From Rhynochetos jubatus (lineage: Eukaryota > Chordata > Aves > Eurypygiformes > Rhynochetidae): a DNA stretch of 64,000 nucleotides. Position numbers and translations under genes: made by a program. The first letter of the stretch is position 1. Every line of letters starts with the position of its first letter. Below, piece by piece: positions 36,201 to 48,323 of this stretch. The stretch spans positions 65,190,150-65,254,149 of the forward strand of contig CM050649.1 in assembly GCA_027574665.1 (NCBI GenBank), given 5' to 3'. The notes beneath the pieces are model-generated. The model ran no database searches and was not told where the DNA came from. It saw only the letters and a list, made by a program, of their open reading frames with translations.

Positions 36201-38001
36201 CCTCAATTATGTATCTGAGAAGACCCATCAGGTGTCGCCTAGAGAAAGATGTGAGGAATAGCAACAGCACAGAAGTGAGCTTTTGTTTGTGATTGAAAGG
36301 CAAATAAAGATCATAGGTGAACACAGCACTCTTTGAGCAGCATGATACAAGAAGCCACCTAACATTAATCTACGTTCCTGAATTTCAAGTTCTTTAGGCA
36401 CATTTGTCTTCAGTTTGATGGATGGCCCTAACTGCTCAAAATTGAGCAGGAGGGTTACAAACCTCTTGTCTTTACCTGTTGGAATCCAGAGGTATTCCAC
36501 CTATCATTAGAGAGAAATCAAAGCTGAAAGAGGAAAAGGAGGAACATGGGATGTGTCATAAAGAGAAAGGTGGACAGAGGTAGTCCTCTCGGTCTCAAGC
36601 AGTCACCGTGCCTATCCACGCAGTGTCAGGAGATATTGCCTGGCTGTACTGACCTGTAAAATGATTTTGGAGTGGGATTCCAACCCAAGTACAGGTTGTG
36701 CTAATGAAATGGAGCCAGTAGCAGCATGACTGAATGGATAATGGAAAACAGTGGTTTTTTGAGAATGAGATAGATGTTGCTTAAAATGGTAGTCACCACT
36801 CCACATTCAGATGAGGTTTGGACTCCTAAATGCCTGCCTGTAGATCAAGGGGAAGATGGAGAAGACATTTTATACCATTGAGGTAAAATAGCAATTTTTG
36901 ACATTTCCAGTTAATGCATTTTTTACAAAGGTATTGAACAAAATTATCCCTCTGTTTATGTCTCTTTCCCTTTCACACACATGCTCTTCTTACATAACGT
37001 GAAAATTATAAATCTCCCAATGAGTGAAAGATCCCAACTATACTATATGGGAATGGTATGAACCTGCTCCCACCCAGATGAAGGGAGTGTAGCTGTTGCT
37101 ATTATTGTTTTCTGTCCCCAAAGTGCTCTTCATATGTGGTGGCCCTGGAGAGGAAGCATGCAAAGATATACGGACCCTTAGGACCAAGAGACAAATGACC
37201 ATATGGCTGCATTTTGTAACTAGATATAAAATTGCTGGTTCAGAAAATCACTAGCTTCCACAGCTCAGGCATGGTTACAGAAGAATGTGTGACAACATTA
37301 GGAAGCAATGGCCAAAGGCTTCTACACTGAGAAAATGCTATGTTCATGTCAGCACAGCACCACAGACTTCACTGAACTCTCTGTTAATTTACACCCCTGT
37401 AACTCAGAGAAAAATTAGACAGAGTAGAGCAAGAACATAGTAGTAAACAATAAAAAACAGCAAACAAAAAACAGATGACAAATCACAGAGGAGAACAAAA
37501 TGTTCATCACTGATGTAAGAGAAACAGCTGTTGTCCAAGTTATCCTTAAAGTACAGATGGCCTCAGTTTCCTCTTCATCTGGACTTGAAAAACTACAGAA
37601 AAAAAGCTTCCAATATTTTTACAAATGCTCAACGTTGTTACACCACTGCAAATGAAAGCAATGATTCTTATTTGGGATCAGAGGAGAGAGACAAGCATTT
37701 GATGCCCTCATTCTCAGTGACATCCAAGGATGTCACTAGACACTGGCTAGGCCTGAAGCTGGGCCATCTGTGGTACAAGTATCAATGCAGAACATGTGCT
37801 TTTAATAATTCGTCCCTCTGGAATAAATTACTTTGTTCCACAGCAAAATCAGTGCCCAAAAGAGAGGCTGCATGAGACTTCCCTAATGAGGGTCTTCTGT
37901 AGAGGAAGGTAGTGATTTACTTTAATTTCTCCACTTAGGGTACCAATGATCGCCATTCTTTGTTTCCTTGCTATTGCTGTTATTGAAAAGAGGCAAAGTG
38001 A

Positions 38002-38021
38002 TTTTTTTTTTTTTTTTTTTT
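38002..38021. repeat. T20 homopolymer
   Basis: Twenty consecutive T. On the minus strand this would read as an A tail, but no retroposed sequence was recognised on the corresponding side. Confidence 0.9.
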
Positions 38022-41000
38022 GGTTTTCCCTTCAACACTCTGGAGAATGGCTACTTGACTGCAACAGGTCACCCCAGTTTTGAAAAATGTAATATGCCCC
38101 TCTCAGTTTCAGTTCACATGTGTTATCTCTCACCAAAGTGTCTCAGTGCCTGAGGGGAAGGAGTGACTTCTCTGCCTTTACTGACTCACAGAGAGGCTTA
38201 GGTAAAAATCTTAGGGCAGATCACTGACTTCTAGCTGGAGAGGTGACTACCTAACCTTCCTCACATCATCCCAGTACTTGGCACAGAGTGGGGAAACAGC
38301 CAGAAAACAGCCCAGCTCTGCCTCATCTTCAGACACGAGAAGCTTCCTGCAAATACATTTCCAAGAGTCCTTTAAAAAATTTATTTCCAGCCATATCACA
38401 GGATTGTCAGGTAATATACTGCCTCTGAGAACAAGACAGAGGCTGAGGGTGTGCTTGGGTGATCCTGAGCTACCACTACTGGCAAGAGATGACCAGGATC
38501 CCCTTGAGGCTGAAGACTTCTTATATCCAAAGTACTCGCCTAGATAGTCTCTTCTCTGACAGATCCTGCTCTCCTTGGAGGACAGAAGGCAGGCGTGCAG
38601 GGTTCAACTTGTATTTGTTGGGATTCTATTTAGGTGCTCACACTGTTTTACGAGACACTGTACCTAATCTGCAGAGGTAGACCTGCTCTCAAAGAACAAT
38701 TTAGAGTACCTTAGTGTCTCTCCTCCTATTATTTGCCCTCCAGACATTACTTACCTACGCTGTTTTCTTCAAAGGAAGAAGAAAACACAATTTCTTCAGA
38801 CTCAGACACCTGAAGGTAGCTATTTATATCTCTGAAGGTCACTTCAGGAACCCCCTCATTAAAGATGATCTATCAGTTTCATAAACACACTCTGGTCCCT
38901 TCTGTATCTATAGCATATCTGTGCCTTCAGTGATAGGCGGAAATTCTACAATTATTTATCTAATAAGTCATAAGGCCATAAAGGATAGAATACATCTTGC
39001 TGCAGAGGAGACAAAAAAGATTCTATTGAATAAAAGCAATTGCAAGATTTGACTGTGTGCAATATTAAAAACCTGAAGAAGCCATCTGTCTTTGCTTCGT
39101 GGAGAACAATTTTGTGTGCTATGCAGTCATTAATGATGCATACTGGAAGAGTTTGCTCTATTTGTTCAAAGTGAAGCTAGCACTGTGCCTAATGGAACAC
39201 CAATTAGGGTTCCTAGAAGTCAAAATGCTGTAGAAATAGGTAAAAAAAGCCAAAACCAAAAAAAAACCCCTCAATCCCAAACATTACAGTGTTCATGCAT
39301 TCCTGGTACAGAGCTACACAAACAGCAGAATGCAAAAGCAGTAATTTTTGAGAAAATCTTCAGTGCCTTCTCTCTGCATGTGCATGGTGTTAGCACAGGT
39401 ATACGTATGTCATTCACATATATGCTATACAAACCAGTAAGTAGTGTTCCATTTGCCATTCACTTGAGGAAGCTGATGGAACAATGTTTCATTATACCTA
39501 CCTACATACGCTTACGTACATGCACACACAAACTGTGCATATAGACCTTGTAGAGGTTAAATTCAAACATATTGAAGACTGAGCAATAAAATCCTAGTTA
39601 AAGCAAAATCTATAAACTGTTTAAAGGGCATTAATGCTCCAATCTCTTACAGTAAAAATAGATGTGATTTTGCAGCTCAGTGTATACTGCCTCTCGTTAA
39701 CTTCAGTGCTGGCTTACATGGAGCGCATGAAGCTAAAATAACACTACTATCGTGGCCAAAAAAAGCACCCATGAGCTGGGAAAACTCAAAATTTGCTTGT
39801 GTAATTTGAATGTAACACCTCTCCTCTACTGTGTATGCCTTATGATAGAGTCTTTACATGTTCTGACACTACATTTCCATATGAAATTGGTAACATTTAG
39901 TATATATGTCATCAAAGACTGATTTGCACCTGCTTCTGACACTGCTTATTTTTGAGATTATTGAGTCTACAAACAGCATTCTTTCAATAATTTTTTAACA
40001 GTAAATTTGCATAAAGTTTACATAGCTTTTTAAAGAACACAAATACAAGAGAAACCCAAGGCTCCTTTAGGTACCATGCTGTTGACACAGTTTTGAGCAA
40101 CCCACAGGGTTGACACTTCTAGTGGTTTTGGATGTGGCTGGCAAAGGCCCCTACATCAGTGAGGGTACTGTATCCCCAGCCACAAGGACCTCCACCAGAC
40201 CTGGTACGGCATGCAGTCGCTTGTTGAATTTCACAGTCATGTGTTGGCAGCTGGAGAAGACCTACGCTCAGTTTGGGGATATAATTCTCCATGTCCTTCC
40301 ATATGTCAGCCCCAAACCTGAAACTATCAACATTTTTACTTCAAGCCTGCTCTCTACTCACTGGACTTTTCATCTCTACCTCCTCTTCCCCATCCTTACA
40401 GTAGCCACTGTCCATTCAGCAATAGCATTGCTAAATTGTCTTCATTTCTGTGAGCTCCCCATCCCTCTTCCCACCTCCTCACCCCGAGACACCCTGTCGC
40501 CTGCTCCGGGCTGTCAGCTTTCTCTGCCCCAGACCTTCCTCAGCTCTGGGGACTGCTGTCAGGCTTTAGACCTCAGCTTCCTCATTGGTCTTAATATTCC
40601 TCACTGACTTAACTGAGTTTATATATCACCTGGAGAGACCTAAGGCTTGTGCTTTCTTAAGAAGAAAGGGTCAAACCACGGTCTATCATTTTTCCTCAGA
40701 AAAGAAACTCAAAAATAATGTGATAAACTCCTGGGAGTTGGCAATGTTGAATACTATGCATTGCTGAGGACCTTTGAAAGTCACTAATACCCAATAAAAT
40801 AGTATTACACTAATAGTAAAAAGGACTACACTGAAAAATTTGTGAGCTGGCAAATACACTCCTCCATCAGAGGGAGTAACTTGCCCTGCAGACAGGACAG
40901 CAGGACCTTCCTACACACCTCATTTGCCCATCAGCCTGAGTTTTTGGAACCATCTAACCAGCCAGCTTAGACAAAAGAGGATAAAGGAAATGCTTTAGTA

Positions 41001-41382
41001 AGAGAGGACTGAGTAACTCTAGAGGACTCACTCCGACCTGAGGAAGGACTCACATTTCATTTCTTGTTTCTAGTGACATAGGCAGAGTTTGTTGTACCCT
41101 GGCAGTTGTTCCTTCCAGTGATGGAGAGCTGGGGAGAGGCTGGTTCTCGTTCCTTTGAAGCATATGAAATCTTAAAGAAATGGAGTTATAATGTTGCTTG
41201 TTTCTCCATTATTTTCTGAGCAAGAAACCAGTTTCCAGTTTTATCTGTGACAGGGGTGAATAAAGAAAAAATTAGGACAACCATAGGAAATAACATTGTG
41301 TCATTTCAGAAGCAGCTGTGGACCAAATGAACAAGGTTTTGAAATTCCCCTGTTCTTTTCTCAAAAATATCTGTTATGATGC

Positions 41383-41410
41383 CCTGTTGAAGTACACCTG
41401 TTGAAGTACT
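41383..41410. repeat. Tandem 14-bp duplication
   Basis: CCTGTTGAAGTACA is followed directly by CCTGTTGAAGTACT: two head-to-tail units differing in the last base. It looks like a recent slippage or short duplication in intergenic DNA. Confidence 0.85.
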
Positions 41411-42357
41411 GCTCTGTCATTGTTGGTGATTGAGAGGGATTCCCAGGAGAACAAGAATTTGAAGTAGGAGAAGACAAAGAAGTGGATAAATGGAGCTGAC
41501 ACCAGCAGAGGCTCAGAGACGTCCTGAGCCATAGGGTCACAACTCTCAGTGGTAACCGATGAGCCAGGGAGAGATGGCAGCCCAGGAAAGAATCTAACTT
41601 CCTTTGCTTGCCTCACAAACTTGGACACATGCAAGAAATCATGTCTTTCAGACATAAGGAGAGACAGATTTTGAATTTTGGGATGGATGAGGTGTGTTCA
41701 GGACTAATGTAGTTACAGTCAAACTCCATGAATGAGACAAAAGTCCTGAGGTTGAATAGAGAGAAACAAGAAAGGAGGTGGTAACTATCGTTTTGTGATG
41801 ATATCTATTCTTGGATTTTTAACCTCTTCTTTAACCTGTGACAGTTGTGGGTCAGGTATTTTTCATGTGTGTTCACTGAAGCTGTTCCAGGAAAAAGGTT
41901 ATTTCCTCCTTAATCCGGAGAAATAAACCTTGACTAGCATATATCCATTTCCAGTGATTTTTTCCAGAGGCTGTTTCATTGAAATTGTGCAACGTTGGCT
42001 TTTATGTCTACCTCTGCTCACCAGTGTGACTCTGTCCCACTTGCCAGGGCTAAGAAAGTATCCAGCTACACTACACTTCCCAGTACCAACAACATCAGAG
42101 CAAGAATTGCTTGAATGTCAGTTGTATCTGAGCAAATATAGTGAGGGCTGCCACCCCCTGCTAGCGTTGTCTGGCCCAAGGAGGGGCTATCCCATGGTGG
42201 TGGGGTGAAGGCAGAACAGTTTGGAGCACCCAAGAAGGAAGACATAGAAGAGCAAACTGAGCTTTTGAGTGTGTCACTGTGGCTGTGATGTGCAATGATT
42301 TGGGAACTGGTTTTGTCCTTTTCTCAAATATTTGCCTTCTCCTCAAATATGACAGAC

Positions 42358-42374
42358 TTTTTTTTTTTTTTTTT
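42358..42374. repeat. T17 homopolymer
   Basis: Seventeen consecutive T in intergenic DNA, without a recognised element beside it. Confidence 0.9.
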
Positions 42375-45272
42375 GAGTCAGTCTTCTTTTTCTTCATTTC
42401 TGCTCTTTTCTCATGCCACTAAGACAATGGCAGCGATTTTGGCTTTCAGCTGCAACAAATGTAGTCTTCAGCTACTGTCATTTTGATGTATGACTTTTCA
42501 GGGAGATTCAATTTAAGATTTTCTAAGGACTTTGAAGAAATTAATGCACAGGCTCTATAGATTCAGCATAAGACTAATGCAACTCCATATTGCAGCCTCC
42601 CTGCTGGTCATTGGTGGACATTGGCAGAGTTTGTTTCAAGACATACCTATTACATGTTACACCATTCAGTGCACTTGCACTTTAGCCCCAGATGTTTTCT
42701 GTTAATATGAAATACAGTGAATATTTTACAGCTTGTGATGTACCTCATTTGGTGATACCTTATCAGCATTTCTGTAGAGAATGGGATTCCATTGAATGCT
42801 CAGACATGGATGATTGAAGTATCTGACTCCGTACTCAGCAGAAAACACCTGGTGATTCTGGGACCCAGACCAATATAATATGGTCTCATCTGAAATCTGA
42901 TTAATAAGGTTGATGTCCCTATGAGCTGGAGGCTTGCACTTAACAATGACTGGAAGAGGCAGCTAGAAGTGAATTGAAGCAAAGCATGGTCTGACCCTGA
43001 AGGGCACTATTAAGTATTTTGGTTTGCTTCCATGAACATCAGAATGACAGGATGAAATATTTTAATTAACCTAGCTTTTGGCTTTGCAAGCTTGGTCCAA
43101 ACTTTTTTTTAGAAGCAAACTTGCTTTCCATTCCTACTCTTCCACCAGAGGTCTCTCCCCTGGCCTTTCCCAGGCTAAAGTAACTTTAGCAAAGGTAGAA
43201 AAATCTACCTTGGCAAACAGCTTACACTGCTAAAAATAATCTCGCCAGTGCACTGAGGCAGGGCAAAGGATATTCAAAATGTGTACATATTGATCCTATC
43301 ATTCATATGCCAGAAGTAATTGTTCCCTCTGAGCATGTTTATAGATCTATATTAACTCCTGGTTTCCTCACAGCATGTCAGGACTGAACAAAATCTTTCA
43401 TAAAACTGTGTGGTTTCTGGAGTACATGGAGAGCCACAGAAGTTTCTGTGGCTGGTCTGGCAGAAGCTGACTGCCTGGGACAGACTCTTCTGATGGCCAG
43501 TGCTACCAGGAAGCTTCACAAGCAGCTGGAGGTGCATCAGGGATCCTGTGGATCTGCCTCTCCTAGGGCTCACAGGACCACTGACACACTAAGCATGACA
43601 GTTTGCACTGCAGAGATCCTTTCAAGTAAGTTTTCAGCCCCTGCGCTTTTTTCATCAGGGAACTATGATCCTAACCTCTCCTCCCTCAGTTATGCTCCAT
43701 GTTCAACCATGGCTTCCCGTGAGGCTTAGAAACTGTTGGAAATCTGGAAACATTTTTTTTTTCGTTCAGAATCTGTGAAGTGTTTACCATCAGTCAGACA
43801 TTATTCTTATCCTGGCATGACTTCTGTGGAAGGTAAAAAGCCTCCTGGTCTCTCCATTCCTCACACTGGTCTGAAGCACACTTTTCTGGCCTTTCTGACT
43901 GTGGGTGGCAAGATCAGCTCCAATCCACTAGTAACATTATAGTATGCAAAGAGCTTTTTAGCTCTACAACTTCTTCTATTCCTTCTCTGCCGTCTCCACA
44001 ATCTGAAGCCCCTAAAGCTTGTTACTGGCAGAAATGTGGAGCAATTAGCCCCAAAACCCAGCTCACTATGTCTGCAGAGCTGGATAAAAGCTGACTGACT
44101 CCTGGTGCCATAGCCAAATGGGAGGTTTATAGTGCCCTTGCAGCAACTTTATGGTGTCGACATCCAGTCTGAGGAGGTCAAAACAGGGTTAGGGAAAACA
44201 AAAAGCTTTATAAAAAACTAAATTGACTCCCTCATCCATGTATGCATGTTTGCATGGTCATATACCCATGGCAGAAAGAATCATGTGTTGTTTTGCCATT
44301 AAGTTTTACTACCCTTACTCTCCTACATTGGCAAAACACCTAATTCTCTTGGGTAATGCAAGATTCTGCTCTCATGTCCTCCAAAATGCCTAAAGCCACT
44401 GTAACAAAGCCCCTTGTGAACCAACTGAAAACATATCCCTTAGCATGTTTGTTCTAAGTCACTGAACTAACTTCTCAACAGGGAACAGGGGTGTAGTACC
44501 TGGCACATCGATACGACAGGTGGCAATTAGACAACACTGTGACAACTGTCCAAAATACTGGCTGCAACTGTGTGACCACTGAGGATACACATTATTTAAT
44601 CAGTAATCACAAAGCAGAATAACCTTAAACATGTAATATTGTCATAGTTGTCTCCTTCCTGCCAGAAATGCTTACATGCCATGATCTCACTTCAAGTCCT
44701 AACTGAGCTCCTGGGAGAGGTTTTGCTGTAGTTTATAAGGCAGGATTTAGAATAAAGAATTTACTCACCAATGGCTAATAATTGGTTTTGAAACACAAAA
44801 CATTAATCGTTGAATTCATAGTTGCCATGGCTGCCTGGGAGCCCTGAAAAGTGGAGAATCACAAGAGGTAAGGAGATGACAGTTGACACTTTCTACCATT
44901 GCTTTTAACACAGTATCTGTAGGAAAGTCAGAGACAAGAAGGCACAAAATAAAAATCAAAAGGCAGAAAGAGAGCCAGATTTAGGGACAGGTAACCCAAG
45001 CAATTACCCATGACCAGGTCTGTTGGGGGAATAGTTAACCTCAAGCAATTCCAGTCATCAGGTGTGGGAGGACCCGTAAGGGTAACATAAATGTAAGTGA
45101 AGGGGTCAAAATATTAACTGAGAAATTGAGTGGGAGAGATTTAGAAGGGTTTCCACCATTGCTGTTTCCAGAGCCAAAGAGATCCTGGCACTTAACCAAA
45201 ACTAAAGACCTCCTAAACCCATGCCCAGCAAACTTCCACCTGCTAAGAAGAAGAGTGAGAAAGAACTCCTCC

Positions 45273-45890
45273 TCAAGATATGCAGCCTCGGCCTGTTGAA
45301 TTAGTATCAAAATAAGGTGTTAAGCACCTTGTCGTAAAGAAAGGGGGTTTGCTAAGGTTTTGTGTGAAGAATTGTATCAGATTTACCAAATTACCTATCT
45401 CTGGTATCCTGTTTAGACAATTTTGGCATGCTAACAGTGTGGTAGGGATGAAGATGGCTCCACTGGCTGAAGGCTTACAGGGACAGTCAGGTGGAGAAAA
45501 GGACCAAAAATGCATAAAGAGCCTGAAGTGTGTAGTAGTCCAGGTATACATGTCATTACTGCAAGTGCTCAGATATCCCCCAGTTTCAATCACAGTGTCA
45601 CCACAAGCCAGAACAGCTCCTAATATGGCAAGGTTGTTCATATGAACTATGTGGTCAGGAGGCAAACTGGTGAGTGTGCATTTGTGCCAAGTACATAATT
45701 GTGCTTTGAAGCCACTTAGTAAGCATGTAAGACAGTGGGGCAGAATACATGACTTTATGCAAAGGATGTGGGGCTGGGAGACTTGGAGGCCTAACAGCTG
45801 CCCATGTAATTTGTAATAGTAGTTGCTTGGCCAGCCATCTGTCAAATATTGTGCTGCCTTACTACCTGCTACATTGGCCAAACAAAGCAA
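45273..45890 (-). other. 205-codon minus-strand open frame, unassigned
   Basis: This is the longest open frame of the window. The predicted product is rich in Cys (about 18), Leu, Thr and His and has no membrane segment or domain that I recognise. It overlaps by 22 nt an open frame at 45869-46243 and by 38 nt one at 45041-45310, both minus strand and both in one shared alternative frame. About 1.2 kb of this strand is therefore nearly free of stops with two frame changes, as expected for a decayed coding insertion (for example a retroelement gene), but also possible by chance. No LTR pair, primer-binding site or reverse-transcriptase motif was found. It lies just left of the CR1 copy at 46341 but is not part of CR1. 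Confidence 0.2.
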
Positions 45891-46378
45891 ATGTGAGTGG
45901 CAGTTCTGGTGCTGGGCTTGTGCTGGGAGAACTTAGGTAGACACTGAAGAAGAGGACAAAGTTTTGAGCTGGAAAACCACTGAATCAGGGCACAGAATGG
46001 ATGCCCTGTGCTGTCCTGGGGAGAAGACAGCATGGGGACTGGAACTGGTTTACCCACAAATGCCAGCAAAGACACAGCATAAATATAGAAGGAATAGGAA
46101 CCATCATGACTCAGACCAAAGTGCAACAGGTCCAGGATTTTTTCTCCACAGGTAGTCGAGAGCAGAAGAACAAGGCATGCAGCTGGGTATCTCTCCAGAA
46201 GAGACTTCCAGCTCCAACATTCTGAGATGTGGGGGCATCCCAAGCAAGATATGGTGTCTGTGTGTGTAACAGACTTTAAGGACTTTTTTTCTCATTTTTT
46301 TCCAGCTGCTTTTGGCATCAAAGTGATCATCTAGGATTTATCATAGAATCATAGAATAGTTGGGGTTGGAAGGGACCT

Positions 46379-46723
46379 TTAAAGTTCATCTAGTCCAACC
46401 CCACCTATAATGAGCAGGGACATCTTCCATGAGATCAGCTTGTTCAGAGCCCCATCCAATCTGACCTTGAATGTTTCCAGGGATGGGGCATCTACCACCT
46501 TTCTGGGAAAACTGTTCCAGTGGCTCACCACCCTTATTGTGAAAAATTTCTTCCTTATGCCTAGTTTAAGTCTACTCTTTTTTAGTTTAAAACCATTACC
46601 CCTTGTCCTATCACTACAGGCTCTTGTAAAAATTCTGTCTCCAGTTTTGTTATAAGCTACCTCTAAGTACTGAAAGTCTGCAACAAGGTCTCCCTGAAGC
46701 CTTCTTTCCTCCAGGCTGAACAA
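46379..46723 (-). pseudogene. CR1 ORF2 remnant, extreme C-terminal part
   Basis: This minus-strand frame begins FSLEERRLQGDLVADFQYL and continues with [20 protein letters not shown] and VVSHWNSFPRKVVDAPSLET, the familiar C-terminal end of CR1 ORF2 after the reverse transcriptase domain. It is separated from the upstream piece (46799-47117) by a frameshift. It is a dead remnant with several changes from the consensus. Confidence 0.92.
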
Positions 46724-46798
46724 GTCTGAACTTTCTCAGTCTTTGTTCATACCAGAGGTGCTCCAGCCCTCTGATCATCTTTGTGGCCTCTTCTGGAC

Positions 46799-47117
46799 TC
46801 ATTCCAACCAGTCAGTATCCTTTTGATGTTGGGGACCCCACAGCTGGAGGCAGCACTGCAGGTGGGGTCTCACAAGAGCAGAGTAGAGAGGGAGAATCCC
46901 CTCCCTCACCCTGCTGGCCATGCTGCTCTGGATACAGCCCAGGATACGGTTGGCTTTCTGGGCTGCCAGCGCACACTGCCGGCTCATGTCCAGCTTTTCA
47001 CCCACCAGTACCCCCAAGTCCTTCTCCTCAGGGCTGCTCTTGATCCATTCATCCCCCAGCCTATATTGATATTTGGGGTTTCCTGGACCCAGGTGCAGGA
47101 TCTTGCACTTGGATTTA
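46799..47117 (-). pseudogene. CR1 ORF2 remnant, end of the reverse transcriptase region
   Basis: The minus strand encodes [40 protein letters not shown] and [19 protein letters not shown], which are conserved CR1 reverse-transcriptase C-terminal motifs. It ends ...DTDWLE then TGA, where intact CR1 reads on (LLEQVQRRATKMI); small indels cause this stop. The open frame extends to 47185, but residues before KSKCK do not resemble CR1 and belong to flanking DNA. Confidence 0.92.
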
Positions 47118-48218
47118 GGGGTATGTTCAGTCTTCCTAGTATTAATTTTTCCAGGATGATTGTGCTTAACCTGCTTGCAGCACAAGAGGGAAAGTAAACT
47201 GAAATACCATGCTGTACTGTACGGTCTTTGTGACTATTTCAGGCTGTGTTAACACTATCACAACATTTGAAGAAGTTGAACTTTGAGGATCAGAACATCC
47301 TGAAGCACTGCACATTTGGATTTATTTATAACTTGTGCAAATTGGTACTATGATAAATGTGTGACTGCAGGAAAGAGCTGAGGTCAGCAGAGGTGTTTTC
47401 TATAACTGTCTTCCAAAGGAAGTCTTGTGTATCTCCTTGTACATGATTCATTGTTGTTGCCTGGGTTCTTATAGAAGACCTATAGCTGAAGAACTGTGAG
47501 GTTATTATATAACCATTTAATTGTACCTCAAAACCCTACACTTCCATGGAAAGTACCACACAACTTATCTGAAGCTGCACAAGCCTAGATGTCTTGTGGC
47601 TTTGCTTACTCTCTGGTGAACATAAATTTGAAACTTTAACAAAAATATGTGTGTTTGAACAGTTTGGAAGAACAGAGAAACAGGGGTAAATAAAGCATGG
47701 TATTTATGGTTTTACAGAAGACAGAAAGAGCCACTTTATTTTATAGTGCAAATAGGAGCTTTTTCTGCCTCAATTGTGCTGAGGACCAGAAGACTAATTT
47801 GTGAGTCAAATGTGCCTTTGTTACACTGATGAGTGCTATCTTCCCAGGCCAGAACCCCACCACCGCCGGCATTCTCACGTTATTTGCCTAGAGTAACTGG
47901 AGGCTCTTTTCATGAGTCTCCTGGCTGCCAGATAATGGGTAATATGTATGGTCACAAAGTAATCTGGGTGGTTTTCTGATGTCTGGTCCCCTACACTCTC
48001 ACTGGTCAGACCAACTCTGCTTTTGCATCTTAGGGACCTATTTGTGTTAAGACTGCTAGATAGTTGATATAGTTGATTCCAGATATTTTTCCCTTCCCCC
48101 TGCCCTTTTTCAGTCTCTTATTGGGAATCAGAAACTTGACCTTCCTGACTTTGCAACGATCTACTCCAATGTCACCCCAGACAGAAAGCAATATCTTAAA
48201 CTTGACAGCTGGGCACAG

Positions 48219-48248
48219 AGGTGCTGTGGAAACAGGTGCTGTGGAAAT
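48219..48248. repeat. Tandem 15-bp duplication
   Basis: AGGTGCTGTGGAAAC is followed directly by AGGTGCTGTGGAAAT, two units differing only in the last base. A second small duplication lies about 50 bp to the right. Confidence 0.88.
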
Positions 48249-48301
48249 CACACCCAAGCCAACACTGAGCAGTTGCTTTGCTGATAACTTATGTTGTTGT
48301 G

Positions 48302-48323
48302 CTCCCACTCCACTCCCACTCCA
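48302..48323. repeat. Tandem 11-bp duplication
   Basis: CTCCCACTCCA occurs twice in exact head-to-tail order. Likely replication slippage in a C/T-rich stretch. Confidence 0.88.

Larger units (their letters stand above)
24281..46340. other. Intergenic DNA without recognised genes
   Basis: I see no exon with a recognisable protein family, no RNA gene and no CpG-rich promoter in these 22 kb. The longest frames (for example 165 codons at 40110-40607 +) have compositions typical of chance translation, rich in Ser, Leu, Cys and Pro, with no domain. Contents worth noting are T20 at 38002-38021, T17 at 42358-42374, A12 at 32192-32203, a tandem 14-bp duplication at 41383-41410, and the unusual minus-strand frames at 45.0-46.2 kb listed separately. 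Confidence 0.75.
46341..47117 (-). mobile_element. CR1 LINE, 5'-truncated copy of about 780 bp
   Basis: The left edge is the CR1 3' terminus (TCATAGAATCATAGAATAGT, then GGTTGGAAGGGACCTTTAAA). To the right the minus strand encodes the C-terminal end of the CR1 ORF2 reverse transcriptase. Homology stops near 47117, before the codons that normally precede [10 protein letters not shown], so this is a 5' truncation, the usual result of CR1 target-primed reverse transcription. CR1 normally makes no clear target duplication and none was seen. The copy carries frame breaks and cannot be active. Confidence 0.96.

Noticed and set aside
40110..40607. 165-codon plus-strand frame as a gene
   Set aside because: Second-longest frame but no domain, no exon structure and a Ser/Leu/Pro-rich chance-like translation.
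44700..45000. Possible LTR (TTTATAAGG and AATAAAG close together) next to the 45-kb open frames
   Set aside because: No TG...CA boundaries, no matching second LTR, no target duplication and no primer-binding site could be identified.
46410..47197. Plus-strand frames of up to 138 codons at 46.4-47.2 kb
   Set aside because: They are antisense readings of the CR1 ORF2 remnant.
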